DNA of 6,181 nucleotides from Victivallales bacterium (GCA_030634125.1 DAOWBJ010000110.1:1-6181); one strand, 5' to 3'. Positions 1 to 6,175 are shown, counted from the first letter of the stretch. Numbers and translations: made by a program. Notes: generated by a model from the letters alone, not told the origin.

Positions 1-207
1 AATTTCATGTTGTCTACTTACTCTAGCAAAGTTGTTTCCGGGGCTTGCGCTGTTCTTGGAGGTGATGATCAATTGCTTGGATCACTAGGGTGTTACTTAC
101 CTCGTTATCGTTTTACAGAGGAAAACCGTTTGCAAATTACTGCAGCAATGAGAGAAGCTGTTGATAAATTAAAACACATATTATCTTGTTTAAAACCAAT
201 AATTTAA
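1..207 (+). CDS. IclR-family transcriptional regulator, C-terminal fragment (5' end outside window)
   Basis: The frame is open from base 1 to a TAA at 205-207, giving about 68 residues of a C-terminus. The upstream part, which would carry the N-terminal winged-helix DNA-binding domain, lies outside the window. The visible part resembles the end of the IclR effector-binding (GAF-like) domain: a small strand (SGACAVLGGDDQ), a strand with the LGSLGCYLP pattern, then the basic/aromatic YRFTEEN turn and a long final helix (RLQITAAMREAVDKLKHIL). IclR proteins bind a small metabolite and usually control an adjacent catabolic or redox operon. The gene ends 30 bp before the QueG-like ORF on the same strand, so the two may be co-transcribed. 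The internal ATG at 7 is not a start. The assignment rests on a short C-terminus and could be another GAF-type regulator. Confidence 0.65.
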   Translation, partial: NFMLSTYSSKVVSGACAVLGGDDQLLGSLGCYLPRYRFTEENRLQITAAMREAVDKLKHILSCLKPII

Positions 208-237
208 CAAAATCAATCAAATCAAAGATATTGATAA

Positions 238-1689
238 ATGAATCGCATATTGACAGAAAAAGTAAAAGCTGAAATGTTGAATTTTGGAATGGACTTAGTT
301 GGATTCGGACCAGTAAGACGTTGGGAAAACGCTCCTTATCTAATGAGCCCAAAAGCGATACTTCCCGAATCTCAAACTGTCATAGTTGGAGCTATCAGTA
401 TAACTGACACGTGGACCGAATTGGGAGGGGAACCGACTCCGCACGACATGGGGCCCGGCGGTTGGCTTGACCATAATACCTTTTTGGACCGTTCTGCATA
501 TCGTGTCGTAAGAATGTTGAACGATAATGGCTATAAAGCTATTGCGGTGGCTAGTTCCAATATTTGGAGATACAGGGCCTTCGAAGATATTCCTAGTTTA
601 TTTGCTCCAGATTTGTCACATATTCACGCTGCGACTGCTGCTGGATTGGCTGAAATTGGTTGGTCCGGCCTGGCAATTACACCGGAGTTTGGGAATCGTT
701 GTCGCTTTATCTCAATTGTGACGGATGCAGAATTAGTGCCGACTCCAATGTATGACGGTCCGCCTCTGTGTGACAGGTGTGGCGATTGTATTCGCAACTG
801 CCCAAGTATGGCCTTGAAAAAAGATTTTAACAGCAAAGAACCGCATGTTGTGAAAATCGGCGGTAAAACCTACAAATATGCGAATAAAAACATTTGGTGT
901 TGTGCCTGGGCAGAACATTTTGATCTTAATCTCGATTCAGAAACTCTCAAAGAAGATGGAACAATTAATGAACAAACCATTCTTGACGAAATGCATTCCA
1001 AGGGAAAACGTAGCCATGAACGGGGAGTTTGCCAAAAGGTCTGCATTCCGCCACACTTACGAACCCGTCAGCCAAGTTTCGGACGTCCTGATAAAACCAT
1101 TTCTATGAACCGCATAAATAAACGATATCCTGATTCCATGCCCACTTTAAGAAAAATGCGGGATGATATTTCTGCATTTGCCGTAAAGCTGGGAATAGAT
1201 TTAGTTTCATTTGCCCCGTTGCAGTTTGATGCTGAAATTAGCAAAGTAGTAATGCAGGAAAATCCTGGAGCTTGTACTGTTATTGCTTTTGCTAGTCATA
1301 CTCTTAAAGACGATAAGCAGGTACAGGAAAACTATGTATATGATAAAGCAGCATTTATGTTGATGCATCACAACATGATAAGGCTTATTAAACTAATTGA
1401 GAGTTACGGATATTCGGCGGCTTCATACAAACAAGGAGCACATTGCGGTATTAACGATAAAGAGTTGGCGGCAATGACTGATTTAGGGGAAATAAGAGAT
1501 AATAATCTGTTCACTGAATTCGGTTTAAATCAAGTAACAGGCGTAATCATTACAAATAGCTCAGTTGACACATCAAACAAAATTCATCAAAAACTCGAAC
1601 AGTCTAGTGTTAAAAAACTTACAGGTAAAAATTGCGACACAAACTTGAAAACATGGCTACAGAAAAGCTTGTTAGTCTATTTGGAGTAG
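238..1689 (+). CDS. QueG-like 4Fe-4S protein, modules 1 and 2 of a three-module protein (3' end out of frame)
   Basis: ATG 238 is the first possible start, because TGA TAA directly precede it in frame; no good Shine-Dalgarno is visible. Module 1 (residues about 5-285) looks like COG1600: the DLVGFGPVRRWENAP opening, VIVGAISI strand, and AAGLAEIGWSGLAITPEFG core. A ferredoxin motif follows (C178, C181, C184, C188-Pro), then C221/C222 before AWAEHF and C265/C269 near RGVCQKVC. The spacing suggests one complete 4Fe-4S cluster and a partial or unusual second one. Module 2 (about 303-462) repeats the fold (GIDLVSFAPLQF; TDLGEIRDNNLFTEFG; TGVIITNSSVD) but has no ferredoxin cysteines. QueG relatives are cytoplasmic redox proteins, some using a corrinoid; the substrate here is unknown. 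The last ~20 residues (from NCDTNLKTW) resemble nothing in the family. They are probably out-of-frame readthrough past the A5 run at 1627-1631. Confidence 0.75.
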   Translation: MNRILTEKVKAEMLNFGMDLVGFGPVRRWENAPYLMSPKAILPESQTVIVGAISITDTWTELGGEPTPHDMGPGGWLDHNTFLDRSAYRVVRMLNDNGYKAIAVASSNIWRYRAFEDIPSLFAPDLSHIHAATAAGLAEIGWSGLAITPEFGNRCRFISIVTDAELVPTPMYDGPPLCDRCGDCIRNCPSMALKKDFNSKEPHVVKIGGKTYKYANKNIWCCAWAEHFDLNLDSETLKEDGTINEQTILDEMHSKGKRSHERGVCQKVCIPPHLRTRQPSFGRPDKTISMNRINKRYPDSMPTLRKMRDDISAFAVKLGIDLVSFAPLQFDAEISKVVMQENPGACTVIAFASHTLKDDKQVQENYVYDKAAFMLMHHNMIRLIKLIESYGYSAASYKQGAHCGINDKELAAMTDLGEIRDNNLFTEFGLNQVTGVIITNSSVDTSNKIHQKLEQSSVKKLTGKNCDTNLKTWLQKSLLVYLE

Positions 1690-2228
1690 CTCCAGCTGAT
1701 AGATTTGTTTCGATAGTCGAAGATTTGAAATCAAATATCAATGAAAAAGAGTTAGGCGAAGCAGTTAGGGATATTTCCAGTCTTCGGGCTCACGGTCCTT
1801 GGAAATCAGAAATCAAACATGAGGATATTAAAATTCGTCTTCCAAAAGAATATGTAAAAAATGCGAAATCTGTAATTGTTTTAGGAATGCATTTTCCCGA
1901 TGAAGTCATAAATAACTCCGGACTAGATAAAAGTAAACAAATCGGGTGTTACACTTATCACCAATACCAAACTGTCGCCGAACTCGGATTTGCGGCGTAT
2001 GAACTGACTTTAATGCTGCAAATGATGGGTTATAAAGCCATGATATGTTCAAATATGCTAGGAGTAGGATCAAAAATAGACAGTCCGCGTGGACATTTGC
2101 CAGACATGCGCTGTTCTTCTATTGAGGCTGTAGCTGCAGGATTGGGAGAAATAGGTAAAAGTGGTGCGCTCCTGACAAGAGAACATGGATCACACCAACG
2201 TTGCATAGTATGCAGAGCTTACCGCTGA
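1653..2228 (+). CDS. QueG-like module 3, N-terminal part (frameshifted continuation)
   Basis: From ATG 1653 this frame gives 191 residues, overlapping the previous ORF by 37 bp. Homology begins earlier, at about 1629. There the frame reads LRHKLENMATEKLVSLFGVAPADRF, which lines up without gaps over 25 positions with LTEKVKA...GFGPVRRW of module 1. This argues that the ATG is internal and that the segment was fused to module 2. Visible family features are the GVAPADRF opening, LPKEYVKNAKSVIVLGMHFP (a typical QueG-type first strand), the MMGYKAMICSN strand, and AAGLGEIGKSGALLTREHG, the core also seen in module 1. The frame then degenerates into CIVCRAYR and stops, just before the iron-sulfur motif that resumes in the other frame. 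On its own the segment lacks all cluster ligands and would be non-functional for redox chemistry. No Shine-Dalgarno is seen before 1653. Confidence 0.6.
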   Translation: MATEKLVSLFGVAPADRFVSIVEDLKSNINEKELGEAVRDISSLRAHGPWKSEIKHEDIKIRLPKEYVKNAKSVIVLGMHFPDEVINNSGLDKSKQIGCYTYHQYQTVAELGFAAYELTLMLQMMGYKAMICSNMLGVGSKIDSPRGHLPDMRCSSIEAVAAGLGEIGKSGALLTREHGSHQRCIVCRAYR

Positions 2229-2568
2229 TGAAGTCGCGCCAGTTGTTAAATATTGCAAAGACTGTGATATCTGTGTTGAAAAATGTCCTATGCAAGCTTT
2301 AGAAAATGAGTCTTTTGAAATCCGAATAGGTTCTGAAATAATAAACTATCCGCTAATTAAACGACATCGTTGCGATTGGTCAAAACGCTATAGCCTTTGT
2401 CCTGAAGAGGGACCTGCGTTAATTGGTAATAATACTCATATTGAGGTGCCAAATGGAAAAATTAGTATCGAAGAACTTGCTAAGGCTTGTGAAAGTAAAG
2501 ACGAGATTATGAAAACCAGAACTTGCATACTTGAGACATGCCTGCGGCAATGTCCGGCTCGCGGCTAA
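2209..2568 (+). pseudogene. QueG-like module 3, ferredoxin-containing C-terminal part
   Basis: This frame, the same as the 238 ORF, opens after TAG 2206-2208 and runs 119 residues to TAA 2566-2568. It begins YAELTADEVAPVV, the expected continuation of the GSHQRCI strand interrupted in the preceding segment. It then carries a full CxxCxxCxxxCP ferredoxin motif (YCKDCDICVEKCP, Cys at 2254, 2263, 2272 and 2284), then RCDWSKRYSLC and a terminal TCILETCLRQCP cluster. The CDW and CxxxxCxxxCP stretches match the WCCAW and GVCQKVC positions of module 1, so the natural C-terminus appears to be kept. The only in-frame ATG (2290) falls inside the motif and would remove all four cysteines, so it is not a credible independent start. 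Most likely the end of the same protein, separated by a one-base insertion or two-base deletion near 2206-2211. Confidence 0.6.
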
Positions 2569-2576
2569 TAAGTTTT

Positions 2577-2730
2577 TTAAAGATTGCTGGTACAGGAGAT
2601 TTGTTTTGCTTTTCTCCGGGCTTTATTCAGCGCCGGCAGCAACATGCTGGCTAAGATTGCTATGATAGCGATCACGACGAGGAGTTCAATGAGGGGGACT
2701 GGAAAAACCGCCGAAAGTGGGGTTTGTGAT
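2577..2730 (-). pseudogene. Relic of a type IV pilin/pseudopilin-like leader (prepilin N-terminal methylation domain)
   Basis: Reading the minus strand gives PLSAVFPVP, then LIELLVVIAIIAILA, SMLLPALNKARRKAKQ, ISCTSNL and a TAA at 2579-2577. This is the hydrophobic prepilin/PulG-type N-terminal helix, with the conserved glutamate five residues after the processing position, followed by the LLPALNKAR and CxSNL block. These blocks are typical of the very numerous pilin-like proteins of Lentisphaerota and Planctomycetota. Intact relatives continue after SNL with a KQIGLA-like strand and a 150-250 residue globular domain. Here the frame ends at once, 9 bp from the stop of the convergent iron-sulfur gene. 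There is no start codon upstream before a stop, and the usual FT before LIELL is replaced by VP. It is a fragment. The plus-strand frame over 2584-2889 is its shadow and is not annotated. Confidence 0.7.
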
Positions 2731-2820
2731 ATGAAACTATATTATATAACGTATACTCTTGACACCACATTATCAACACATGATGAATTGTTTTGCAGTA
2801 ATAAAGAATGGAATAATATT

Positions 2821-2859
2821 TTCAGGACTCTTGATCCGTGGGAATTAGTGATGACACCT
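2821..2859 (+). repeat. 39-bp direct repeat, copy 1
   Basis: Starts TTCAGGACTCTTGATCCG and ends GGAATTAGTGATGACACC plus T. It matches 3267-3305 at 37 of 39 positions; the only differences are TG versus CA at positions 19-20. Similarity stops sharply on both sides. The GATGACACC end is shared with the inverted-repeat arms nearby. Confidence 0.9.
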
Positions 2860-2893
2860 TTATTTCTAATTATTCGATCAAAAATCTAGACAC

Positions 2894-3015
2894 AAAGGAA
2901 ATAAGCATGACACCTTTCACTGGTTACGTAAGCAGGAAATCATATAAAATACAGCGGTTTTGGTGTCAGGAATAAATTTTATAAAAGGGAAAAGGTGTCT
3001 TTTCTTATTTCCTTT
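2894..3015. repeat. Inverted repeat, arms 2894-2917 and 2991-3015
   Basis: Arm 1 reads AAAGGAAATAAG-CAT-GACACCTTT. The reverse complement of arm 2 reads AAAGGAAATAAG-AAAA-GACACCTTT. Apart from the 3-4 base centre the arms are identical over 21 positions. The 73-bp spacer contains a further GGTGTCAGGAATAAAT stretch (2962-2977) related to the arms. It could be a REP doublet, a small MITE, or the termini of a decayed element. An RNA copy would fold into a long hairpin. Confidence 0.8.
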
Positions 3016-3045
3016 CGTTTTTGTGAATTAAGCACGAATTGTAGC

Positions 3046-3067
3046 AATCAGGTAAGGAGTCCTGATT
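3046..3067 (+). terminator. Hairpin, possible weak terminator
   Basis: Perfect 7-bp stem AATCAGG / CCTGATT with an 8-base loop, running into TTTTA. The U-tract is short and no nearby gene on the plus strand needs termination here, so it may simply be part of a repeat element. Confidence 0.25.
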
Positions 3068-3125
3068 TTACTGATTTTAAAGGGCGGAATATTTTTTTGC
3101 AAATTTTTTGGCACAACGCACCAAT

Positions 3126-3146
3126 GACGGTTGTAAGCCGTCTTTT
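3126..3146 (+). terminator. Hairpin followed by T4, possible rho-independent terminator
   Basis: GACGGTT-GTA-AGCCGTC forms a 7-bp stem with one G-U pair and a tight loop, followed directly by TTTT. The shape is right for an intrinsic terminator reading to the right, but the tract is short. It could end residual transcription from the iron-sulfur operon about 560 bp upstream. Confidence 0.35.
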
Positions 3147-3266
3147 GAAGTATTATTGTTTTATCGTAAAGTACCTGAGTAGTAACAAAATTTCAATTGA
3201 TAAAATTTGCCTAAATTTGCCCCTTTTGTCTAAAAACTTACATTATAGGTCAAAGGAGCACTAAAA

Positions 3267-3305
3267 TTCAGGACTCTTGATCCGCAGGAATTAGTGATGA
3301 CACCT
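3267..3305 (+). repeat. 39-bp direct repeat, copy 2
   Basis: Second copy of the repeat at 2821-2859, same orientation, start-to-start distance 446 bp. The unit plus spacer could be a duplicated end of a small mobile element, or two insertions of the same short element. Confidence 0.9.
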
Positions 3306-3361
3306 AATTGGAGTGCCACTTTATCTGCACAAAGCCAAAAAAACTAAAAATCCCCATGAAC

Positions 3362-3442
3362 AGCGGATTGCTGAATTGGAAATGGGTACAGGGAACGCCT
3401 TGATTACAATATATAGAGCTTGTCCCATTTAGTCCGCTTTTT
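3362..3442 (+). terminator. Large imperfect hairpin followed by T5
   Basis: Outer stem AGCGGA (3362-3367) / TCCGCT (3433-3438). Inner stem AAATGGGtACA (3380-3390, one bulged base) / TGTCCCATTT (3421-3430). The loop is about 30 bases and the internal loop is asymmetric. TTTTT overlaps and follows the stem. It may be a terminator, a structured small RNA end, or the paired ends of an insertion-sequence relic. Confidence 0.3.
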
Positions 3443-3473
3443 CAAATTATTATTTATTTTTATTGGTTAAAAA

Positions 3474-3491
3474 TTGCAAATAATATTGCAA
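3474..3491. promoter_or_regulatory. TTGCAA-N6-TTGCAA palindromic site, possible operator
   Basis: Two TTGCAA half sites, each self-complementary, separated by ATAATA in an AT-rich stretch. The size fits a dimeric repressor site. It lies about 80 bp beyond the 3' end of the glycoside hydrolase gene and no gene starts nearby, so a regulatory role is doubtful. Confidence 0.15.
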
Positions 3492-3531
3492 CTAGTTTTA
3501 TTTCAGGACGTTACAGAACACAAAACATCTC

Positions 3532-3546
3532 ATCCCCTTGAGGGAT
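3532..3546. terminator. Small hairpin just downstream of the glycoside hydrolase stop
   Basis: ATCCC-CTTGA-GGGAT gives a 5-bp stem 25 bp beyond the minus-strand stop. No T-run follows on the minus strand, while a short TTTA follows on the plus strand. It is a weak candidate for the end of the convergent transcripts. Confidence 0.2.
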
Positions 3547-3570
3547 TTTAACGGGAGTTTGAGGATTTTT

Positions 3571-6171
3571 TCATGTTTTTGAGGGTAAAAGCATTTTTTT
3601 TGCCTTTATATAAATAGAACTACGAAGACCGTTGAACTCGTTAGCTTGCTCCCAAAGAATACGGATAGTATTATTGCCATCCCGGCAATATTTTTTAATT
3701 TTTACGATATTATTCCACGGATCATATATTCTTTGTCGCCGGATAGTATTTTTGTCGATCTCCTGCTCATTAATGAATAATTGATAATCACCCGCAAAAG
3801 TATCGTTTTCAAAAACTAATAACAGTTCTTTTTCTACTGCGTTCTTCGGCAAATTGAATTTTGTAGAAAACTCCATTTTTAGCGGATATATAGACGTCAC
3901 TTCCGGAACAGTATCAAATATTGGGCGTGGACGTTGAATCTTGATATGCGGAAATTCGGTACCGATGAGCTCCCGAGTCAGACAAAATAAATGATTTTTC
4001 GCGAATTTACGTATACCGCTTCCATTAATTGCGATATTCCAGCGGTGGACCGCCGCCAACCAACCTTCTCCGGGAGGCATATAGTCCCACTCCGGATTCT
4101 TTTCAAAATCATATTCTTTTATCTGTAGATTTTCCGGCATTACATACGGAATACAGTCCAATTCTTTTTCGCGAAATTCAAGAATGACTGCTTCAAAACC
4201 GCCAATCGCAAATTGATATTTGCCATCTTCTGCTGACATTTCCGAATAAGTCCCTGATTCAGTGCTAAAGAAATAACATCCCGCGCAGGATTGCTTAGCT
4301 TCGGCTTCAAGCACTCTGGGGATTTTGCTGTTATTGAAAATATAAGCTAAAATTCCATCATCGTTTTCTTTAACTGTAAGCATTAGATTTTGATCATCAG
4401 GAGAAAGTTTAATAATTTTCTCAAATAAGGGCATCTCAGGATATTTTACAATAGGAATAAATCCTTTGTATTTATCAATAACTGCTTTTGTTTCCAAAGT
4501 TTCCAGTCCGTCAAATTGAGGTAAAACAATAGTATCATATCGTTGTTTGCCGCATTTGATGAGATTGTTCTCAAGTTCTGCGTTCAATAGAGTTTCCTCA
4601 TCCGCCAAATCGAACTGAACATGTTCGTTAATCAGTGTCTGAACACAGTTAAAAAGTTTTTCGCGTACTTCTTCGGCAACTTCTCTTTCTGCCGGCAACA
4701 GGCTTCTGAATACGGATACTGGAAAAATAATGCATACATGATTCAGGGATTTTGCTTGTCCAAGTTTGCTGCCGACGCGTTCCGCATAAGCGGCAAAGTC
4801 TTTAAAGTTTGAGAAATCTTCGTGCTGAAAGAAAAAAGATTTTCCAGCATCAAATTTGCGGTATCCGTCGTATGAATAGAAGAAACCATGCGGCACTAGC
4901 CAGTTGACGCCTAGGGCAAATAACCAGTTAGCGACTTTCCGCATACCATTATGGTCAAAATTAAACGGGTTACAGCCGAAACATTCACTGAGTACCTGTT
5001 TTTTCCCTTGCTGGAGAGCGGAAGAGGCAATCAATTTTCCACCAAGATTCAGCGATGAGAATGCCCCGTTAGGAATATTGTTGGTGATATGGTCAAAGCC
5101 CGGGATATCCATATTACTCTGCAGTCCGAAGGTATTACTTCCTCCGGCAGTTCCGAGCGGATCTTCTTCGCCAATGCAATGACCGCATAGCTCAAGCGAA
5201 TTATCCTTGCACCAATCCGCTATCTGACCAAAATAATTTTCCGCGAAAAGTTTATATACTGTTTCCCAGTAATGTTTTCTAAGTGTTCGCGAAGTTTCAC
5301 CAATATTGACAAATAGATGATGATATTTGTCGCGAATAGAATAGCCGTGAGTCTGTTCAAAAGCCTGTTCCAGCCCTCCCGTCCACGGAACAGGAGCCCC
5401 GACTGCCGGTTCATCGGTAAAAATACCTGGAATAACTGTGCCGAATTTATCTCCGACTTTTTCTTTATATTTCTCGTGTGTCTGTTCAATAAAATACTTG
5501 ACGCATTCTTTGTTAAGATTATCAGGTAATGCCATATATTTTCCCCCATCAACAACTTCCGCCGTAGTAACGAAAATCTTCCAGTCTTTGCCCTGCAGTT
5601 CCATAGAAAGCTGTAAATGGGGGTAAAAAGTTTCCGCCCGGTAATGCGGAAATTCTTTTTTGCCGAAAATCTGGATATAATATGAGCTGTTCCACTCTGT
5701 TTTGAAGAAATCACTGCGCGATACCCCAATCCTGTCGCGAATATCCAATTCCTCTATTATTTTGTCGCTGTTGTCCATACGCAAAGCGACTGCACTTAAA
5801 ACAGTGCCGTGCCCAATATCTGCGTTTATGCTGCCTGATGAATCTGGAGTTAAATCGAAAAATTTAATTTCTCTTGCAGCGAATTCAGGATGATCAAAAA
5901 AAACTTTTCCGCCAACCGCTCCCGACGGAAAAGGGTCCTCATCATAAAGCCAGGCCTTGAGATTAAGTTTTTCCGCTTCATCCACGATAAACTCAATCAT
6001 TTCGAGCCATTCGCCAGACATGTACGGAGTTTGCAGACCGGCACGGGGATGAATGAAAAAGCCGCTGACTCCGCAATCGCGCATCATCCGCAACTGTCGG
6101 ATAATTTCAACTTTTTCAAGTTTATGGTTCAAAAACCAGAATGGTGCTGGTCGGTAATCAATCAAAGACAT
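3571..6171 (-). CDS. GH106-like glycoside hydrolase (putative alpha-L-rhamnosidase-type), cytoplasmic
   Basis: Complete 866-residue ORF from ATG 6171 to TGA 3573-3571. The start is fixed by a GGAGGG Shine-Dalgarno just upstream. The N-terminus shows the hallmarks of GH106 and related barrels: RPAPFWFLN (7-15), the GVSGFFIHPRAG strand (34-45), WLYDEDPFPSG (74-84), then FTDEPAVG (251-258), LELCGHCIGEEDP (326-338), DIPGFDHI (355-362) and LSECFGC (394-400). E254 and E396 sit on strand ends and are candidate catalytic acids; this is inference from position. A Rossmann-like middle (about 475-585) and a C-terminal galactose-binding-like beta-sandwich (about 760-855, with YQLFINEQEI and DPWNNIVKI) complete the usual layout. 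There is no signal peptide or lipobox, so it probably acts in the cytoplasm on imported oligosaccharides. It is somewhat shorter than typical secreted GH106 enzymes (about 1000 residues or more). Substrate specificity cannot be read from the sequence; rhamnose is a family-level guess. Confidence 0.75.
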   Translation of the reverse strand: MSLIDYRPAPFWFLNHKLEKVEIIRQLRMMRDCGVSGFFIHPRAGLQTPYMSGEWLEMIEFIVDEAEKLNLKAWLYDEDPFPSGAVGGKVFFDHPEFAAREIKFFDLTPDSSGSINADIGHGTVLSAVALRMDNSDKIIEELDIRDRIGVSRSDFFKTEWNSSYYIQIFGKKEFPHYRAETFYPHLQLSMELQGKDWKIFVTTAEVVDGGKYMALPDNLNKECVKYFIEQTHEKYKEKVGDKFGTVIPGIFTDEPAVGAPVPWTGGLEQAFEQTHGYSIRDKYHHLFVNIGETSRTLRKHYWETVYKLFAENYFGQIADWCKDNSLELCGHCIGEEDPLGTAGGSNTFGLQSNMDIPGFDHITNNIPNGAFSSLNLGGKLIASSALQQGKKQVLSECFGCNPFNFDHNGMRKVANWLFALGVNWLVPHGFFYSYDGYRKFDAGKSFFFQHEDFSNFKDFAAYAERVGSKLGQAKSLNHVCIIFPVSVFRSLLPAEREVAEEVREKLFNCVQTLINEHVQFDLADEETLLNAELENNLIKCGKQRYDTIVLPQFDGLETLETKAVIDKYKGFIPIVKYPEMPLFEKIIKLSPDDQNLMLTVKENDDGILAYIFNNSKIPRVLEAEAKQSCAGCYFFSTESGTYSEMSAEDGKYQFAIGGFEAVILEFREKELDCIPYVMPENLQIKEYDFEKNPEWDYMPPGEGWLAAVHRWNIAINGSGIRKFAKNHLFCLTRELIGTEFPHIKIQRPRPIFDTVPEVTSIYPLKMEFSTKFNLPKNAVEKELLLVFENDTFAGDYQLFINEQEIDKNTIRRQRIYDPWNNIVKIKKYCRDGNNTIRILWEQANEFNGLRSSIYIKAKKMLLPSKT

Positions 6172-6175
6172 ATTT

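Larger units (their letters stand above)
2731..3570. other. Intergenic region with repeats and hairpins, no intact gene found
   Basis: This stretch separates the convergent iron-sulfur and glycoside hydrolase genes. It is AT-rich. The plus-strand frames over 2731-2889 and 2995-3264 encode no recognisable motif, have no ribosome-binding site and cross the repeats below, so I do not call them genes. The region contains a 39-bp direct repeat, a 24/25-bp inverted repeat, six GGTGTC/GACACC hexamers, and hairpins at 3046-3067, 3126-3142, 3362-3438 and 3532-3546. It looks like accumulated debris from mobile or REP-type elements, but no transposase is identifiable. Confidence 0.6.

Noticed and set aside
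238..2568. Reductive dehalogenase or true tRNA epoxyqueuosine reductase (queG)
   Set aside because: No twin-arginine signal is present for a dehalogenase. The triplicated layout and degenerate second module do not match standard QueG, so only family-level similarity is claimed.
2543..2578. Possible terminator at the end of the iron-sulfur gene (GCGGC / GCTCGC stem, then T6 at 2573-2578)
   Set aside because: The stem has a bulge, lies inside coding sequence, and is separated from the T-run by over ten bases.
2584..2889. Plus-strand 101-residue ORF
   Set aside because: Its first half is the exact antisense of the pilin leader relic and its second half runs through the direct repeat. It has no family resemblance.
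2995..3264. Plus-strand 89-residue ORF
   Set aside because: It starts inside an inverted-repeat arm at a non-ATG codon, has no ribosome-binding site, crosses two hairpins, and its composition follows the AT-rich DNA.
3313..3432. Short frame from GTG reading HKAKKTKNPHEQRIAELEM, reminiscent of an IS3-type OrfA coiled-coil end
   Set aside because: Only about 20 residues look suggestive and no helix-turn-helix or catalytic part is nearby. It is too short to claim a transposase relic.
5220..5729. Minus-strand 169-residue ORF inside the glycoside hydrolase gene
   Set aside because: It is an alternative frame fully within a well-supported coding region and shows no recognisable motif.
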